DNA of 64,000 nucleotides from DAIRET01 sp036795455 (lineage in GTDB: Bacteria > Bacteroidota > Ignavibacteria > Ignavibacteriales > Ignavibacteriaceae). Each line of letters begins with the position of its first letter. Positions within the stretch are counted from its first letter, which is position 1. Under the pieces are notes generated by a model that was not told where the DNA came from, made no database searches, and saw only the letters and a list, made by a program, of their open reading frames with translations. The stretch covers positions 1-64,000 of the forward strand of contig DAIRET010000001.1 of the NCBI GenBank assembly GCA_036795455.1, given 5' to 3'. Of the stretch, positions 17,529 to 25,879 are shown one piece after another. The translations under genes and the position numbers were made by a program.

Positions 17529-18887
17529 ATGGACGCTTTAATTTATTTTATTATTACTATCGGTATACTTGTTTTTGTACATGAATTCGGACACTTTGCA
17601 GCCGCAAAACTTAGTAAAATGCGTGTTGACGTTTTTGCTCTCGGTTTCGGTTACCGACTTTTAGGCTGGAATAAACTGACAGGATTTTCTTTCGGCAACC
17701 TTCCGAAAGATTGGGACGGACAGGGTAATACCGACTACAGGCTCTCCATTCTTCCACTCGGCGGCTATGTTAAAATTGCAGGTATGATTGACGAAAGTAT
17801 GGATAAAGACTTTATTGATAAAGAACCCCAGCCGTACGAATTCCGTTCTAAATCTACTCCGAAAAAATTATTCGTTATTTCCGCAGGCGTTCTGATGAAC
17901 CTTCTGCTGGCGTTTGCAATCTTCTGGGGCTCAAATCTTTTTTACGGTAAGCAACAAACTAAAACTACTACAATAGGATTTGTAGAATCCGGCAGCCCCG
18001 CAGATTCAGCCGGATTTGTTTCAGGAGATAAAATTCTAAAAGTAAACGGCAAACCTATTAAGTACTGGGAAGACGTTCGCACAGAAGTTTTTATTAATTC
18101 GCTCGGTAAAGACGTTACTTTTGATTTATTAAGAAACGGAAAAAATGAAATACTTAACGTGAAGCGTGCAGCTATTCCGCAAGATGAAACGAAAGGATTG
18201 TTTCTTGCACCCGTAGGATTAAAACCGGTTGTTTCAGATGTGTTGAAAAACTCAAGAGCGGATTCCGCAGGCTTGAAGCCGAACGATATACTTTTAACAA
18301 TTAACGGTACCGATCTTGCATCAGTTCAACAAACGATTGCTATAATTTCCGCTGCGGTTGAAGAGGAGATTGCTATTTCAGTACTTCGCGGAACCGACAC
18401 CGTAGCACTTGCCGCAGTTCCGAATAAAGACGGAAAAATCGGGATAGCACTCGGTGGTTATGCTTATCTGGGCGAATCCGAAAGAATCACTTTCGGCTTT
18501 TTTGAATCTTTTTCTCTTGGAGCACAAGACATATTACGAACTACAAGTTTAACTTTCGTGATGGTTAAAAGGGTTGTTACAGGAGATATAGAATTTAAAC
18601 AAGCATTCGGCGGCCCGATTAAAATTGCACAGTTTGCCGCCCGCTCCGCTGATTCCGGTTTGATGAATTTTCTCATGTTTTTGGGACTGCTAAGTTTAAG
18701 TTTGGCGATAATCAACATTCTGCCGATTCCGGCATTGGATGGTGGACATATTGTAATTATTGCTATTGAAGGAATTATGAGACGTGAACTACCGGTGAAG
18801 GTTAAACTTGTTATTCAAAATACCGGGTTCATACTTCTTCTTTTGTTAATGGCGTTTATTATTTATAATGATGTTATTAGTTTGTAG
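17529..18887 (+). CDS. rseP: Site-2 intramembrane zinc metalloprotease RseP
   Basis: A 452-residue site-2 protease. The first helix holds the zinc motif HEFGH. Two PDZ domains follow a second helix (about residues 160-235 and 240-320; GFVESGSPADSAGFVSGDKI and VLKNSRADSAGLKPNDIL). The C-terminal helices carry NILPIPALDGGH, whose Asp is the third zinc ligand. It cuts anti-sigma factors or signal-peptide remnants in the membrane. AAGGAG lies about 10 nt before the ATG. It is the last gene of the dxr operon and is followed by a hairpin. Confidence 0.95.
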   Translation: MDALIYFIITIGILVFVHEFGHFAAAKLSKMRVDVFALGFGYRLLGWNKLTGFSFGNLPKDWDGQGNTDYRLSILPLGGYVKIAGMIDESMDKDFIDKEPQPYEFRSKSTPKKLFVISAGVLMNLLLAFAIFWGSNLFYGKQQTKTTTIGFVESGSPADSAGFVSGDKILKVNGKPIKYWEDVRTEVFINSLGKDVTFDLLRNGKNEILNVKRAAIPQDETKGLFLAPVGLKPVVSDVLKNSRADSAGLKPNDILLTINGTDLASVQQTIAIISAAVEEEIAISVLRGTDTVALAAVPNKDGKIGIALGGYAYLGESERITFGFFESFSLGAQDILRTTSLTFVMVKRVVTGDIEFKQAFGGPIKIAQFAARSADSGLMNFLMFLGLLSLSLAIINILPIPALDGGHIVIIAIEGIMRRELPVKVKLVIQNTGFILLLLLMAFIIYNDVISL

Positions 18888-18933
18888 GGCGTAAGGTTTT
18901 AATTAAAACCTGTTTATCAAAAGGGATTAGAAT

Positions 18934-18986
18934 AAGAGACGCTGCGTTGTATAAACTTATTAAATAATGCAGCGTCTCTTTAATTT
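18934..18986 (+). terminator. Hairpin between convergent rseP and peptidase genes
   Basis: AAGAGACGCTGC (18934-18945) pairs perfectly with 18969-18980 around a 23-nt loop, followed on the plus strand by TTAATTTT. It probably terminates rseP transcription and lies within 20 nt of the stop of the opposing gene. The arm AGAGACGCTGC resembles the arm AGAGACGTTAC of the palindrome at 36298, so it may be a member of a dispersed palindromic repeat family. Confidence 0.6.
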
Positions 18987-18993
18987 TAAACAA

Positions 18994-21387
18994 TTATCGA
19001 AGCAGAATCATTTTCTTTGTTTCAGAGAATTCACCGGCTGTTAACCTGTAGTAATAAATCCCCGAAGTAATGCCAGAAGCATCCCAACTTACTTCATAAG
19101 TTCCCGGTTCTTTTAGTTCGTTTACAAGCTCAACCACTGCTCTTCCAAGTACATCGAATATCATAAGTTTAGTATTTGACTTTTCACGTTTGACGTTTGA
19201 CGGTATAGTATACCTAACCGTTGTTACCGGGTTAAAAGGATTCGGATAATTTTGAGACAACGAGTATTCTGTTGGGATTATCTCTTCTTTTTCAACGCCG
19301 ACTAAAGGACCAAGATAGCTCCATTTAACAGCATCAAAAACCATTTCCTGCCCGGCTATACCCGTAGCATCTCCTAATCTTATATAACCGGTATTCCCGG
19401 CGGCAAAGTTATATTTACCGAGCGAAACCCATTCATCTGAATAATTACTCTGGTTTATACTTACGGTATCAAAACCGTCTTTGTGATAAATTTTATATAA
19501 TACGTAAGTTGCATTAGAGAACGGGATGTATGTGAATACCTCGTAATTACCTTCCTCTGTTAAATTTGCTCTCCAGATCGCATAGGATGTATCAAGAGTT
19601 TTGGAAGGGTTTGAGTAAGTCCACCACATATGATTTTTGTAGCCGTAGTTTTTATCCCGCCATCTTGACATTGAAGAAGCTCCCCCCGTATAAAGATAAA
19701 AACCGATATTGAACTGCAAATCATCAACCACCGTATCGGCTGCGGCAACATGATTATACCTGGTTGTAATGCACCAAGCAACAGTATTAAGATTCTGAAA
19801 ACCGTTATTGTAACCGGGCCAATCATACTTTACATTTTTACCGTCGTAACTCGGATAACCAGGTGTATTCTTATTCCCGTAGGGGTCGTTAAAAATCAAA
19901 GTTCTATCCACATGAACGCCGTGTGCAACAATTAAATGCCCCGATGTTGTAAGCAGTACGCACATAGTATAGGGATAGCCTGCATTAATTTCCCCGATTG
20001 CTTCGGAATAAGGGGAATTGGATGATTGCTGTGCCGTAATACCATGGCGTTGGTAGTAAGTTGCCATTCTTGTACGCGGACTAAAAGTGCTATACCACAT
20101 AAAACCGTAACCACCGTAAGCTGTATTCCCTCCCCAATCATCTGCAGTAACATCATAATAATATTCTTTATATCTATATCTTTCTGCAACGTACCTTCCA
20201 TAGTTGTTGTAATGCCCCGGATACGGAGACGAGCACCAACCCGTCCAGGGAGGAAGAATATTGTAATAACCAATTGTCATTATAGCAGCTGTCGGAGCGC
20301 ATGATGCGTGTCCGTTGTGCCAATCCGGGGTGTCATAAACCTGGTGGACGTAAGGCATGTCAAGTGCTTCTACTTCATCTTTTGAAGCTTCAGGGTTAAA
20401 GTATTCAACATTACCGATTGCAACCTCAAAAATCTGCGTGTTTGTCAATTTGAAAGAAGCCGTATTAAACATGGAGCGGACTAATTTGTTTTCACCGATT
20501 TGTGTAAATACAATCTCGTTATCCCCTACAAAGATAGGATCAACTTCAAATTCATTTTCTGAATTGGTTATTTTATGATTTGCAGCAGAAGTAATATCAT
20601 AGACATAGAGGTCGGTATTCTTAAGATCGAAATCTACTATTTCAGTTTTGTAATAAACTATCATTCCTGAATTAGCCGACCAGGAAGGAGAAAACCCATC
20701 GCCAACAGTAATGATTTGCTTTGAGACGATGTTGAATATCTTTAACGTTCCACCCAAAGAGGAAAAGAGAATATTCAATCCGTCAGGCGACCAGATGGGA
20801 TTAAAGTACCCACCGTTACCGTCGGTTATGGTTGATACTTCTTTCGTTGATAAAGTAATTATCTTTAGTTGATCGTTAAGATCGTTAAAAACCACCATTG
20901 AGCCGTCTGGAGAGATGGGAGCGAGATTCGAATAAGTGCCAAGCTCGAAAACTTCTTTAATATCGCCGTTAATAACAACCAGACTGTTTCCGATTGTAAA
21001 AGCGATTTTTCCGTTCTGTGAAAAACTGATTTGACCTGCTTGCCGGACTTCATTTTGCAGTTTAACTACTTCTTTCGATTTAAGATTTAATAATATAGGT
21101 TGCTGCATCCCGTTATCGCTTATTAGTTTGATGCCGGCTATATCCCTGTCCGGTGAAACCGAAACAAAACTTCCGCATCCGGCGGATGTAAGAAGAGTCT
21201 CCACTTCAGTATTTTTAAGGATATACAAAGAAGAAGACTGCGAATTTGTAAATAGAATACCCGACGATGTGAACGCTGGATTTTTAATAGATTGGATTTT
21301 ATTGCTAATTTCCTGCCCGTTAATCCGGCATATAAAAAAAGGAACTATAAAAAGAAGGCTCAAAGTTTTAAGTAGTAAATATCTCAT
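18994..21387 (-). CDS. Secreted C39-like cysteine peptidase with TolB-type propeller and type IX sorting domain
   Basis: A 797-residue exported protein. After the signal peptide (residues 1-24) a TolB/WD40-like propeller covers about 30-335 (SPDGSMVVFND, WSPDGLNILFSS). A C39-like papain-fold peptidase covers about 340-545: Cys363 in GHASCAPTAAIM, His484 in SGHLIVAHG and Asp501 in FNDPYG form a credible triad. A golvesin/xanthan-lyase-like beta domain follows (about 550-690, ending VFDAVKWSYLG). The sorting domain begins QNYPNPFNPVTTVRY. A Lys/Asn-rich VKREKSN insertion in it comes from a nucleotide micro-repeat at 19175-19202. It probably acts on peptide substrates outside the cell; its target is unknown. 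Confidence 0.85.
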   Translation of the reverse strand: MRYLLLKTLSLLFIVPFFICRINGQEISNKIQSIKNPAFTSSGILFTNSQSSSLYILKNTEVETLLTSAGCGSFVSVSPDRDIAGIKLISDNGMQQPILLNLKSKEVVKLQNEVRQAGQISFSQNGKIAFTIGNSLVVINGDIKEVFELGTYSNLAPISPDGSMVVFNDLNDQLKIITLSTKEVSTITDGNGGYFNPIWSPDGLNILFSSLGGTLKIFNIVSKQIITVGDGFSPSWSANSGMIVYYKTEIVDFDLKNTDLYVYDITSAANHKITNSENEFEVDPIFVGDNEIVFTQIGENKLVRSMFNTASFKLTNTQIFEVAIGNVEYFNPEASKDEVEALDMPYVHQVYDTPDWHNGHASCAPTAAIMTIGYYNILPPWTGWCSSPYPGHYNNYGRYVAERYRYKEYYYDVTADDWGGNTAYGGYGFMWYSTFSPRTRMATYYQRHGITAQQSSNSPYSEAIGEINAGYPYTMCVLLTTSGHLIVAHGVHVDRTLIFNDPYGNKNTPGYPSYDGKNVKYDWPGYNNGFQNLNTVAWCITTRYNHVAAADTVVDDLQFNIGFYLYTGGASSMSRWRDKNYGYKNHMWWTYSNPSKTLDTSYAIWRANLTEEGNYEVFTYIPFSNATYVLYKIYHKDGFDTVSINQSNYSDEWVSLGKYNFAAGNTGYIRLGDATGIAGQEMVFDAVKWSYLGPLVGVEKEEIIPTEYSLSQNYPNPFNPVTTVRYTIPSNVKREKSNTKLMIFDVLGRAVVELVNELKEPGTYEVSWDASGITSGIYYYRLTAGEFSETKKMILLR
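19175..19202. repeat. Translated micro-repeat inside the peptidase sorting domain
   Basis: The near-tandem run GTTTGACGTTTGAC, preceded by TTTGACTTTTCAC, lies in frame within the peptidase gene and encodes the VKREKSN insertion of its sorting domain. It resembles other degenerate short repeats in this window (93-121, 36100-36130). Confidence 0.45.
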
Positions 21388-21416
21388 AATCTTTCTGGTT
21401 TGATAAAAGGAAAATA

Positions 21417-21447
21417 TTCCCCGGGTTTTTGTTAATCCCCGGGGGAA
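21417..21447 (-). terminator. GC-rich inverted repeat between two minus-strand genes
   Basis: TTCCCCGGG (21417-21425) pairs with CCCGGGGGAA (21438-21447) with one bulge. On the minus strand it follows the 85-aa gene and is succeeded by a T-rich stretch, so it may end that transcript before the peptidase gene. It could instead be a leader hairpin of the peptidase mRNA. Confidence 0.4.
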
Positions 21448-21466
21448 AAGTTTAATTAAGAAGTTG

Positions 21467-21724
21467 TCAGTTTATAGACAACTCAACAAGTTTTGACGAA
21501 ACATCCGGTAACACTGATAGTTTGCGGGTAAGTTCATCCTGCTGTTCTTTTGTTCCAACAAGTTCACAAATAACCAAACCTTCGTCCGAGCAGTTATCCA
21601 TAACGCCGTCGTGAATCCCAAGGCGGGTTTTAATTATACATCCCCAGCCGGTAAGTATCTGCTGAACTTTTACAGCAGAGTCTTTACGCTTTCCGATTAG
21701 AATGAGCAAAATAGTTTTTCCCAT
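21467..21724 (-). CDS. Small ACT-like protein, divergent TM1266-type family
   Basis: An 85-residue protein with the beta-alpha-beta order of small ferredoxin-like ligand-binding regulators. KVQQILTGWGCIIKTRLGIHD and LTRKLSVLPDVSSKLVELS align by eye with ILHEYGDYIIGRMGIP and LSGKLGMLPGVSVK of TM1266. It differs by an insert containing Cys (DNCSDEGLVICELVG). AAGGAG is 5 nt before the ATG. It is a likely distant paralogue of the protein at 10619. Function is unknown. Confidence 0.6.
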   Translation of the reverse strand: MGKTILLILIGKRKDSAVKVQQILTGWGCIIKTRLGIHDGVMDNCSDEGLVICELVGTKEQQDELTRKLSVLPDVSSKLVELSIN

Positions 21725-21810
21725 AAATACTCCTTAGATAAGTTTAAAATTTACATCTTAAACATAAGGGGATTAAATCAGAATATCAATGAAAAATGGT
21801 AAAAGGGGGA

Positions 21811-22056
21811 TTAATCTTCGTCTTCTTCTTCGGGAATTATAGTAATGTCGTCTGTAGAAATGAACATTTTTGAGCACATGTCTCCCTTGAATTTCCCGGT
21901 ATGTTTACAGTTTTCGTGGTTATGCTTTACTGCATTTAAATCCGAGCACATCGGGTTAAGGTCGAATTCATCAAGCTGCTCCCCGCATTCGGTACAAAAT
22001 CTAACGTCGAGTTTTTCTTCTGTCCTGATTCTTTTTCTCTTTTTATCTCTGGTCAT
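21811..22056 (-). CDS. Small Cys-rich, probably zinc-binding protein
   Basis: An 81-residue cytoplasmic protein. A basic N terminus (TRDKKRKRIRTEEK) is followed by FCTECGEQL, a zinc-knuckle half, and further Cys/His in MCSD, NHENCKH and MCSK. The C terminus is very acidic (IIPEEEDED). No family is recognised. The charge asymmetry and CxxC suggest a nucleic-acid or protein adaptor, but that is inference. The ribosome site is weak, so its expression is uncertain; the uniform composition and conserved-looking Cys pattern support it as real. Confidence 0.6.
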   Translation of the reverse strand: MTRDKKRKRIRTEEKLDVRFCTECGEQLDEFDLNPMCSDLNAVKHNHENCKHTGKFKGDMCSKMFISTDDITIIPEEEDED

Positions 22057-22205
22057 TCATTCGGTTATTTTTACAAGCGAAAATTAAATATTCGGTGTAT
22101 GTTTACAAAATTCTGCTTTTTATTTGTAACAGTACATGGCGTGAAAGAGTTCATTTCTCAGGCACAACTGCAAAGGATAAAGTATTGTGGTTTCGGGGGA
22201 CGGCA

Positions 22206-22898
22206 TTATTCCCAATGCTTCATAATCCGGTTATTAATCAGTAAAACGAACTCTCCTTTTAATTTATCTTCTTCTGCGATCTTTAAAATCTGCTCTGCCG
22301 TTCCCCGATAAAATTTTTCGTTATTCATGGTTAGTTGATAAGCGAGAACAACAGGCGTATTCTTGCCGATTAAAGAAACAACATCACTTAAAAGATTTTT
22401 TAAGCGGTAAGGGGTCTCCATTAAGATAAGCAGTTCTTTTTTATGCTTAAGATCGAGAAGCTGTTTCCTTCTTATATCTTTTTTCGGTGAAAGCCACCCG
22501 GCAAAATAAAAAGTATCTGCATTAACACCGGCGGCGGACAAAGCCGTCATTAAAGAGTTAGCTCCCGGCAGGGGAATAACTTCAATTTTATTTGCAATAC
22601 AAAGTTGAACGAGTAATAAACCGGGGTCCGAGAATAGAGGCGTTCCGCAGTCGGAAATTAAAGCTGCGCTTTCTCCCTGAACGATTTTTAATAAAATATC
22701 ATCGGAATTCTCTTTTTCATTATGTTCATTCAAAGCCATAAGAGGCTTCTCGATTTTTAGGTGAGATAAAAGTCTTCGTGCCTCTTTAAACTCTTCGCAA
22801 ATGATGAAATCAACCGCGGATAATGTTTTAATCACACGCAGCGTAATATCATCGTAATTACCGATTGGTGTAGCCGCTATATATAATTTGCCCTTCAT
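22206..22898 (-). CDS. RsmI-family SAM-dependent methyltransferase (short paralogue)
   Basis: A 230-residue tetrapyrrole-methylase-fold enzyme. YIAATPIGNYDDITLRVIKTL, SDCGTPLFSDPGLLLV and PLPGANSLMTALSAAG match RsmI, which 2'-O-methylates C1402 of 16S rRNA. It is shorter than usual (about 280) and has CEEFKEARRLL where typical RsmI has CEDTRxTxxLL. It could be the second, uncharacterised paralogue that many Bacteroidota carry, so I give no symbol. It lies 5 nt after the 86-aa gene and is in a cluster with proS. Confidence 0.8.
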   Translation of the reverse strand: MKGKLYIAATPIGNYDDITLRVIKTLSAVDFIICEEFKEARRLLSHLKIEKPLMALNEHNEKENSDDILLKIVQGESAALISDCGTPLFSDPGLLLVQLCIANKIEVIPLPGANSLMTALSAAGVNADTFYFAGWLSPKKDIRRKQLLDLKHKKELLILMETPYRLKNLLSDVVSLIGKNTPVVLAYQLTMNNEKFYRGTAEQILKIAEEDKLKGEFVLLINNRIMKHWE

Positions 22899-22903
22899 AA
22901 AAG

Positions 22904-23164
22904 TTATTTTGTTCCGGACAAATTTTTCGGATCAAATCCCCGATAAGTATCGAACCTTGCATTGTAATGAACGATATTAAAGTTTTTATCTCTCAAAGTT
23001 CCGCCGCTGGGATAAAAATAGAAATCGGAAATTTCGTCGGTAATGCTGTTTTCCAACTTCCCGTCCTTTGTATAAAACTTTACTCTGAAGAAACCAAGTT
23101 CATATTTAGATGATTTCATCTGCGTCAGCAGGCTGGCGTCGGTGTAGAGATAAATATCTTCCAT
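22904..23164 (-). CDS. Conserved-looking 86-residue protein of unknown function
   Basis: It starts 2 nt after the proS stop and ends 5 nt before the RsmI-like gene, which strongly suggests a translated member of the operon. The protein has no signal or membrane segment. It is mostly beta-strand-like with aromatic residues (YELGFFRVKFYTKDGKLENS, DFYFYPSGGTLRDKNFNIVHYNARFDTYRGFDP). No family is recognised. A role in translation is only guilt by association. Confidence 0.65.
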   Translation of the reverse strand: MEDIYLYTDASLLTQMKSSKYELGFFRVKFYTKDGKLENSITDEISDFYFYPSGGTLRDKNFNIVHYNARFDTYRGFDPKNLSGTK

Positions 23165-23166
23165 TT

Positions 23167-24852
23167 TCAGCCGAGAATACTTTTTAATTTATCGTGCAGT
23201 TCATCAAGTTTAACGTCAAAACGCTCGCCTGTTTTACGGACTTTGATTTCGACGCTGTTTTCTTTCAGTTTCTTTTCACCCACAACAATTTGAACAGGCA
23301 TTCCGAGAAGGTCTGCATCATTAAACTTAAAGCCCGCTTGAGCATCGGTTCTGTCGTCAAACAATACTTCATAACCTGAATCGTGTAACTCTTTATACAA
23401 TTTTTCCGAAGCATTTATTATCTCTTCTTTTTTCATATTCAAACCGATAAGATGAATATCGAAAGGTGCAAGCTGCCGCTCCCACACAATTCCTTTTTCG
23501 TCGTTGTGCTGTTCGATGAAACATGCAATTACTCTTTCAACACCGATACCGTAACTTCCCATTATAATCGGCTGTTCTTTCCCGTTTTCATCAAGGAATA
23601 AAGCACCCATCGCGTCGGAATACTTCGTCCCGAGTTTGAAAATATGCCCGAGTTCAATAGCGGTGAACACATCAAGTTTGGAGCCGCATTTAATACATTC
23701 TTCTCCTGCAGCAACAATACGCAAATCGAAATATTCAACATTTTGAACATCCCGTAAGAAATCGATTCCGCCGATATGGTAATCGTTTTTGTTCGCACCG
23801 CTGTACATATTGTTTGCATCTTTTAATCTCAGGTCGGCGATTATTCTCCCTTGATAACCTACAGGACCGATAGAGCCGGCATCCGCACCGGTTAATTCTT
23901 TCAACTCGTCAGGATGGGCCGGACGAACCGTACCGAAAATTCTTTCAAGTTTTGATTCGTTCACTTCATCATTGCCGAGCATTAGTACAAGTACAGGTTG
24001 GTTATCCGCAATATACACTCTCGATTTTGCACATTCCGTTTCGTCGATTTTTAGGAAGTCGCACAATTCGTCAATCGATTTGACATCAGGCGTGTGAATT
24101 TCTTTTAACGGGTTGCTTTCGGCAAAGCGTTCTTTTTTAGAAACTACGGATTCAGCAACTTCAACGTTGGCGGCGTAACCGCAATGCTCGCAGTATGCAA
24201 CAGTATCTTCACCGGCATCGGATTTAAGCATAAACTCTTCGCTTCCGGTTCCTCCCATCGCACCTGATGACGCACCCACAACAAAATATTTTAAGTCGCA
24301 CCTGTCGAATATTTTTTTGTAAGCCCTGTCGTGCTGTTCGTAAGATTTATCGAGACCTTCCCAAGACGTATCAAACGAGTAAGCATCTTTCATAAGGAAT
24401 TGTCTTCCTCTAATCACACCGCTGCGGGGGCGGGGTTCATTCCTGAATTTTGTTTGAATCTGATACCAGGTTTGAGGCATTTCTTTATATGATTTTAAAA
24501 CTTTTCTTGCATGATAAGTCATTATCTCTTCATGCGTAGGGGCAAGTACGTATTCCCTATTTTTAATATGAAACATAGTATCACCGAATGCTTCAACCCG
24601 GTGTGTTTCTTCCCAAATTTCTTTCGGGTTCAATGCCGGGAGGTGGAATTCCTGTCCGCCGATAGCATCCATTTCCTGCCGGATAATTTCGGTTACTTTT
24701 TTTACAACCCTATAACCGAGAGGGAGAAATGAATATATTCCCGCTCCCACCGGTCTAATCATTCCTGCTCTAAGCATTAAAATATGGCTTAAAGTAGTAG
24801 CATCGTTAGGAACTTCTTTTAATGTCGGGACGAAAGATTTGCTTAATTTCAT
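23167..24852 (-). CDS. proS: Prolyl-tRNA synthetase, bacterial type
   Basis: A 561-residue class II aminoacyl-tRNA synthetase that charges tRNA-Pro. Motif 1 is around GxYSFLPLGYRVVKKV, motif 2 around RNEPRPRSGVIRGRQF, and LAPTHEEIM is the Pro-binding region. An editing INS domain of about 180 residues sits between motifs 2 and 3 (roughly 225-400). Motif 3 is GSYGIGVERVIACFIEQ. The anticodon domain forms the C terminus. Length is typical for the bacterial form. The ATG at 24852 is preferred over a GTG two codons earlier; no strong ribosome site is visible. Confidence 0.97.
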   Translation of the reverse strand: MKLSKSFVPTLKEVPNDATTLSHILMLRAGMIRPVGAGIYSFLPLGYRVVKKVTEIIRQEMDAIGGQEFHLPALNPKEIWEETHRVEAFGDTMFHIKNREYVLAPTHEEIMTYHARKVLKSYKEMPQTWYQIQTKFRNEPRPRSGVIRGRQFLMKDAYSFDTSWEGLDKSYEQHDRAYKKIFDRCDLKYFVVGASSGAMGGTGSEEFMLKSDAGEDTVAYCEHCGYAANVEVAESVVSKKERFAESNPLKEIHTPDVKSIDELCDFLKIDETECAKSRVYIADNQPVLVLMLGNDEVNESKLERIFGTVRPAHPDELKELTGADAGSIGPVGYQGRIIADLRLKDANNMYSGANKNDYHIGGIDFLRDVQNVEYFDLRIVAAGEECIKCGSKLDVFTAIELGHIFKLGTKYSDAMGALFLDENGKEQPIIMGSYGIGVERVIACFIEQHNDEKGIVWERQLAPFDIHLIGLNMKKEEIINASEKLYKELHDSGYEVLFDDRTDAQAGFKFNDADLLGMPVQIVVGEKKLKENSVEIKVRKTGERFDVKLDELHDKLKSILG

Positions 24853-25093
24853 AATCACTTATATAATAGTTTTAAAAATAATTGGCAAAAATAATCAAAT
24901 AGAAAGGCTTATCAAAGAATCGGGATGTTCCGTAAAAAACTCTTCAACACCGGACTGAATAGTTATGCTTATTTTTCGCTATTATTATAGATTAACCGCA
25001 GGTAACCTCTCTTTGGTTAAAAAGTTGTTTTTAATTAAATAAATATGGATATTCGTTTTGTAAATTCATTTTCAAACTTAAAATGGAGTTGTT

Positions 25094-25786
25094 ATGAAGA
25101 ATCTTAATCGTTTCATTTTTGTTCTGATACCTTTAGTCGCATCGTTTTTAGCTTTCAAATTTGCGGAGCTTGATCCTGCGTATATAACTGCATTCGGATG
25201 GAGTTCGATTTGCGTTTCCAAAGCAGGCTTCCCTTCGAAGACCGCTTACAATCCCTCTCAATTTGAATTTCATGATGGGAAATTTTATGTTGACGCAGGC
25301 GGAACCGTTAATCTTCGAGCCATACTACCACAAGGAAAAACCTACAACGATTTATTAAATCAATTCAACCAGAGCCACAAAGAATGGAGTAAAATGGTTG
25401 AGGAACAGGTTTACTGGAAAATTTATTCCAGCCATGATCCGGTCGGTAATGTTCTATTCGAAAAATGGCCAGCAAATCCGGAAGAAATGCTTCACCAAAA
25501 TAAACCTCTTTGTTTTATTCAATTTAATACAACCGGTGGAATTCGTGACTGGAATAGTTCTGCTGTAAATTGGGATGATACCGAGAATAATGATATTCAA
25601 AGAGACGTAGGTTCCTGGCTTTCGATGGCTCAACCCGGTTGGCAGTTATATATTCTTCATACCGTCGGATTCAGAAGAAATTGTCCCGAAAATAAGTATT
25701 GGGATTACAATCAAGGAAAAGAAATTATCCCGATAGCATTCGAGATGGCAAAACCGATAACATATACTATTGTCGAAGTGAAATAA
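25094..25786 (+). CDS. Exported or membrane-anchored protein of unknown function
   Basis: A 230-residue protein with a hydrophobic N terminus (FIFVLIPLVASFLAFKFA) that may be a signal or an anchor. The rest is rich in aromatic residues, with WSSICVSKAGFPSKTAYNP, NQSHKEWSKMVEEQVYW and NQGKEIIPIAFEMAKP. No known family is recognised. GGAG is 6 nt upstream of the ATG. A second exported gene follows after 93 nt on the same strand, and the two may work together. Confidence 0.6.
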   Translation: MKNLNRFIFVLIPLVASFLAFKFAELDPAYITAFGWSSICVSKAGFPSKTAYNPSQFEFHDGKFYVDAGGTVNLRAILPQGKTYNDLLNQFNQSHKEWSKMVEEQVYWKIYSSHDPVGNVLFEKWPANPEEMLHQNKPLCFIQFNTTGGIRDWNSSAVNWDDTENNDIQRDVGSWLSMAQPGWQLYILHTVGFRRNCPENKYWDYNQGKEIIPIAFEMAKPITYTIVEVK

Positions 25787-25879
25787 TTCCATTTGCTCAT
25801 AAAGAAAATATTTTCTTTAGCTGGTACCGGTATTAATACAGCATTAGTTTCTAATTGCTGATTCAAATTCTTAGCACAA

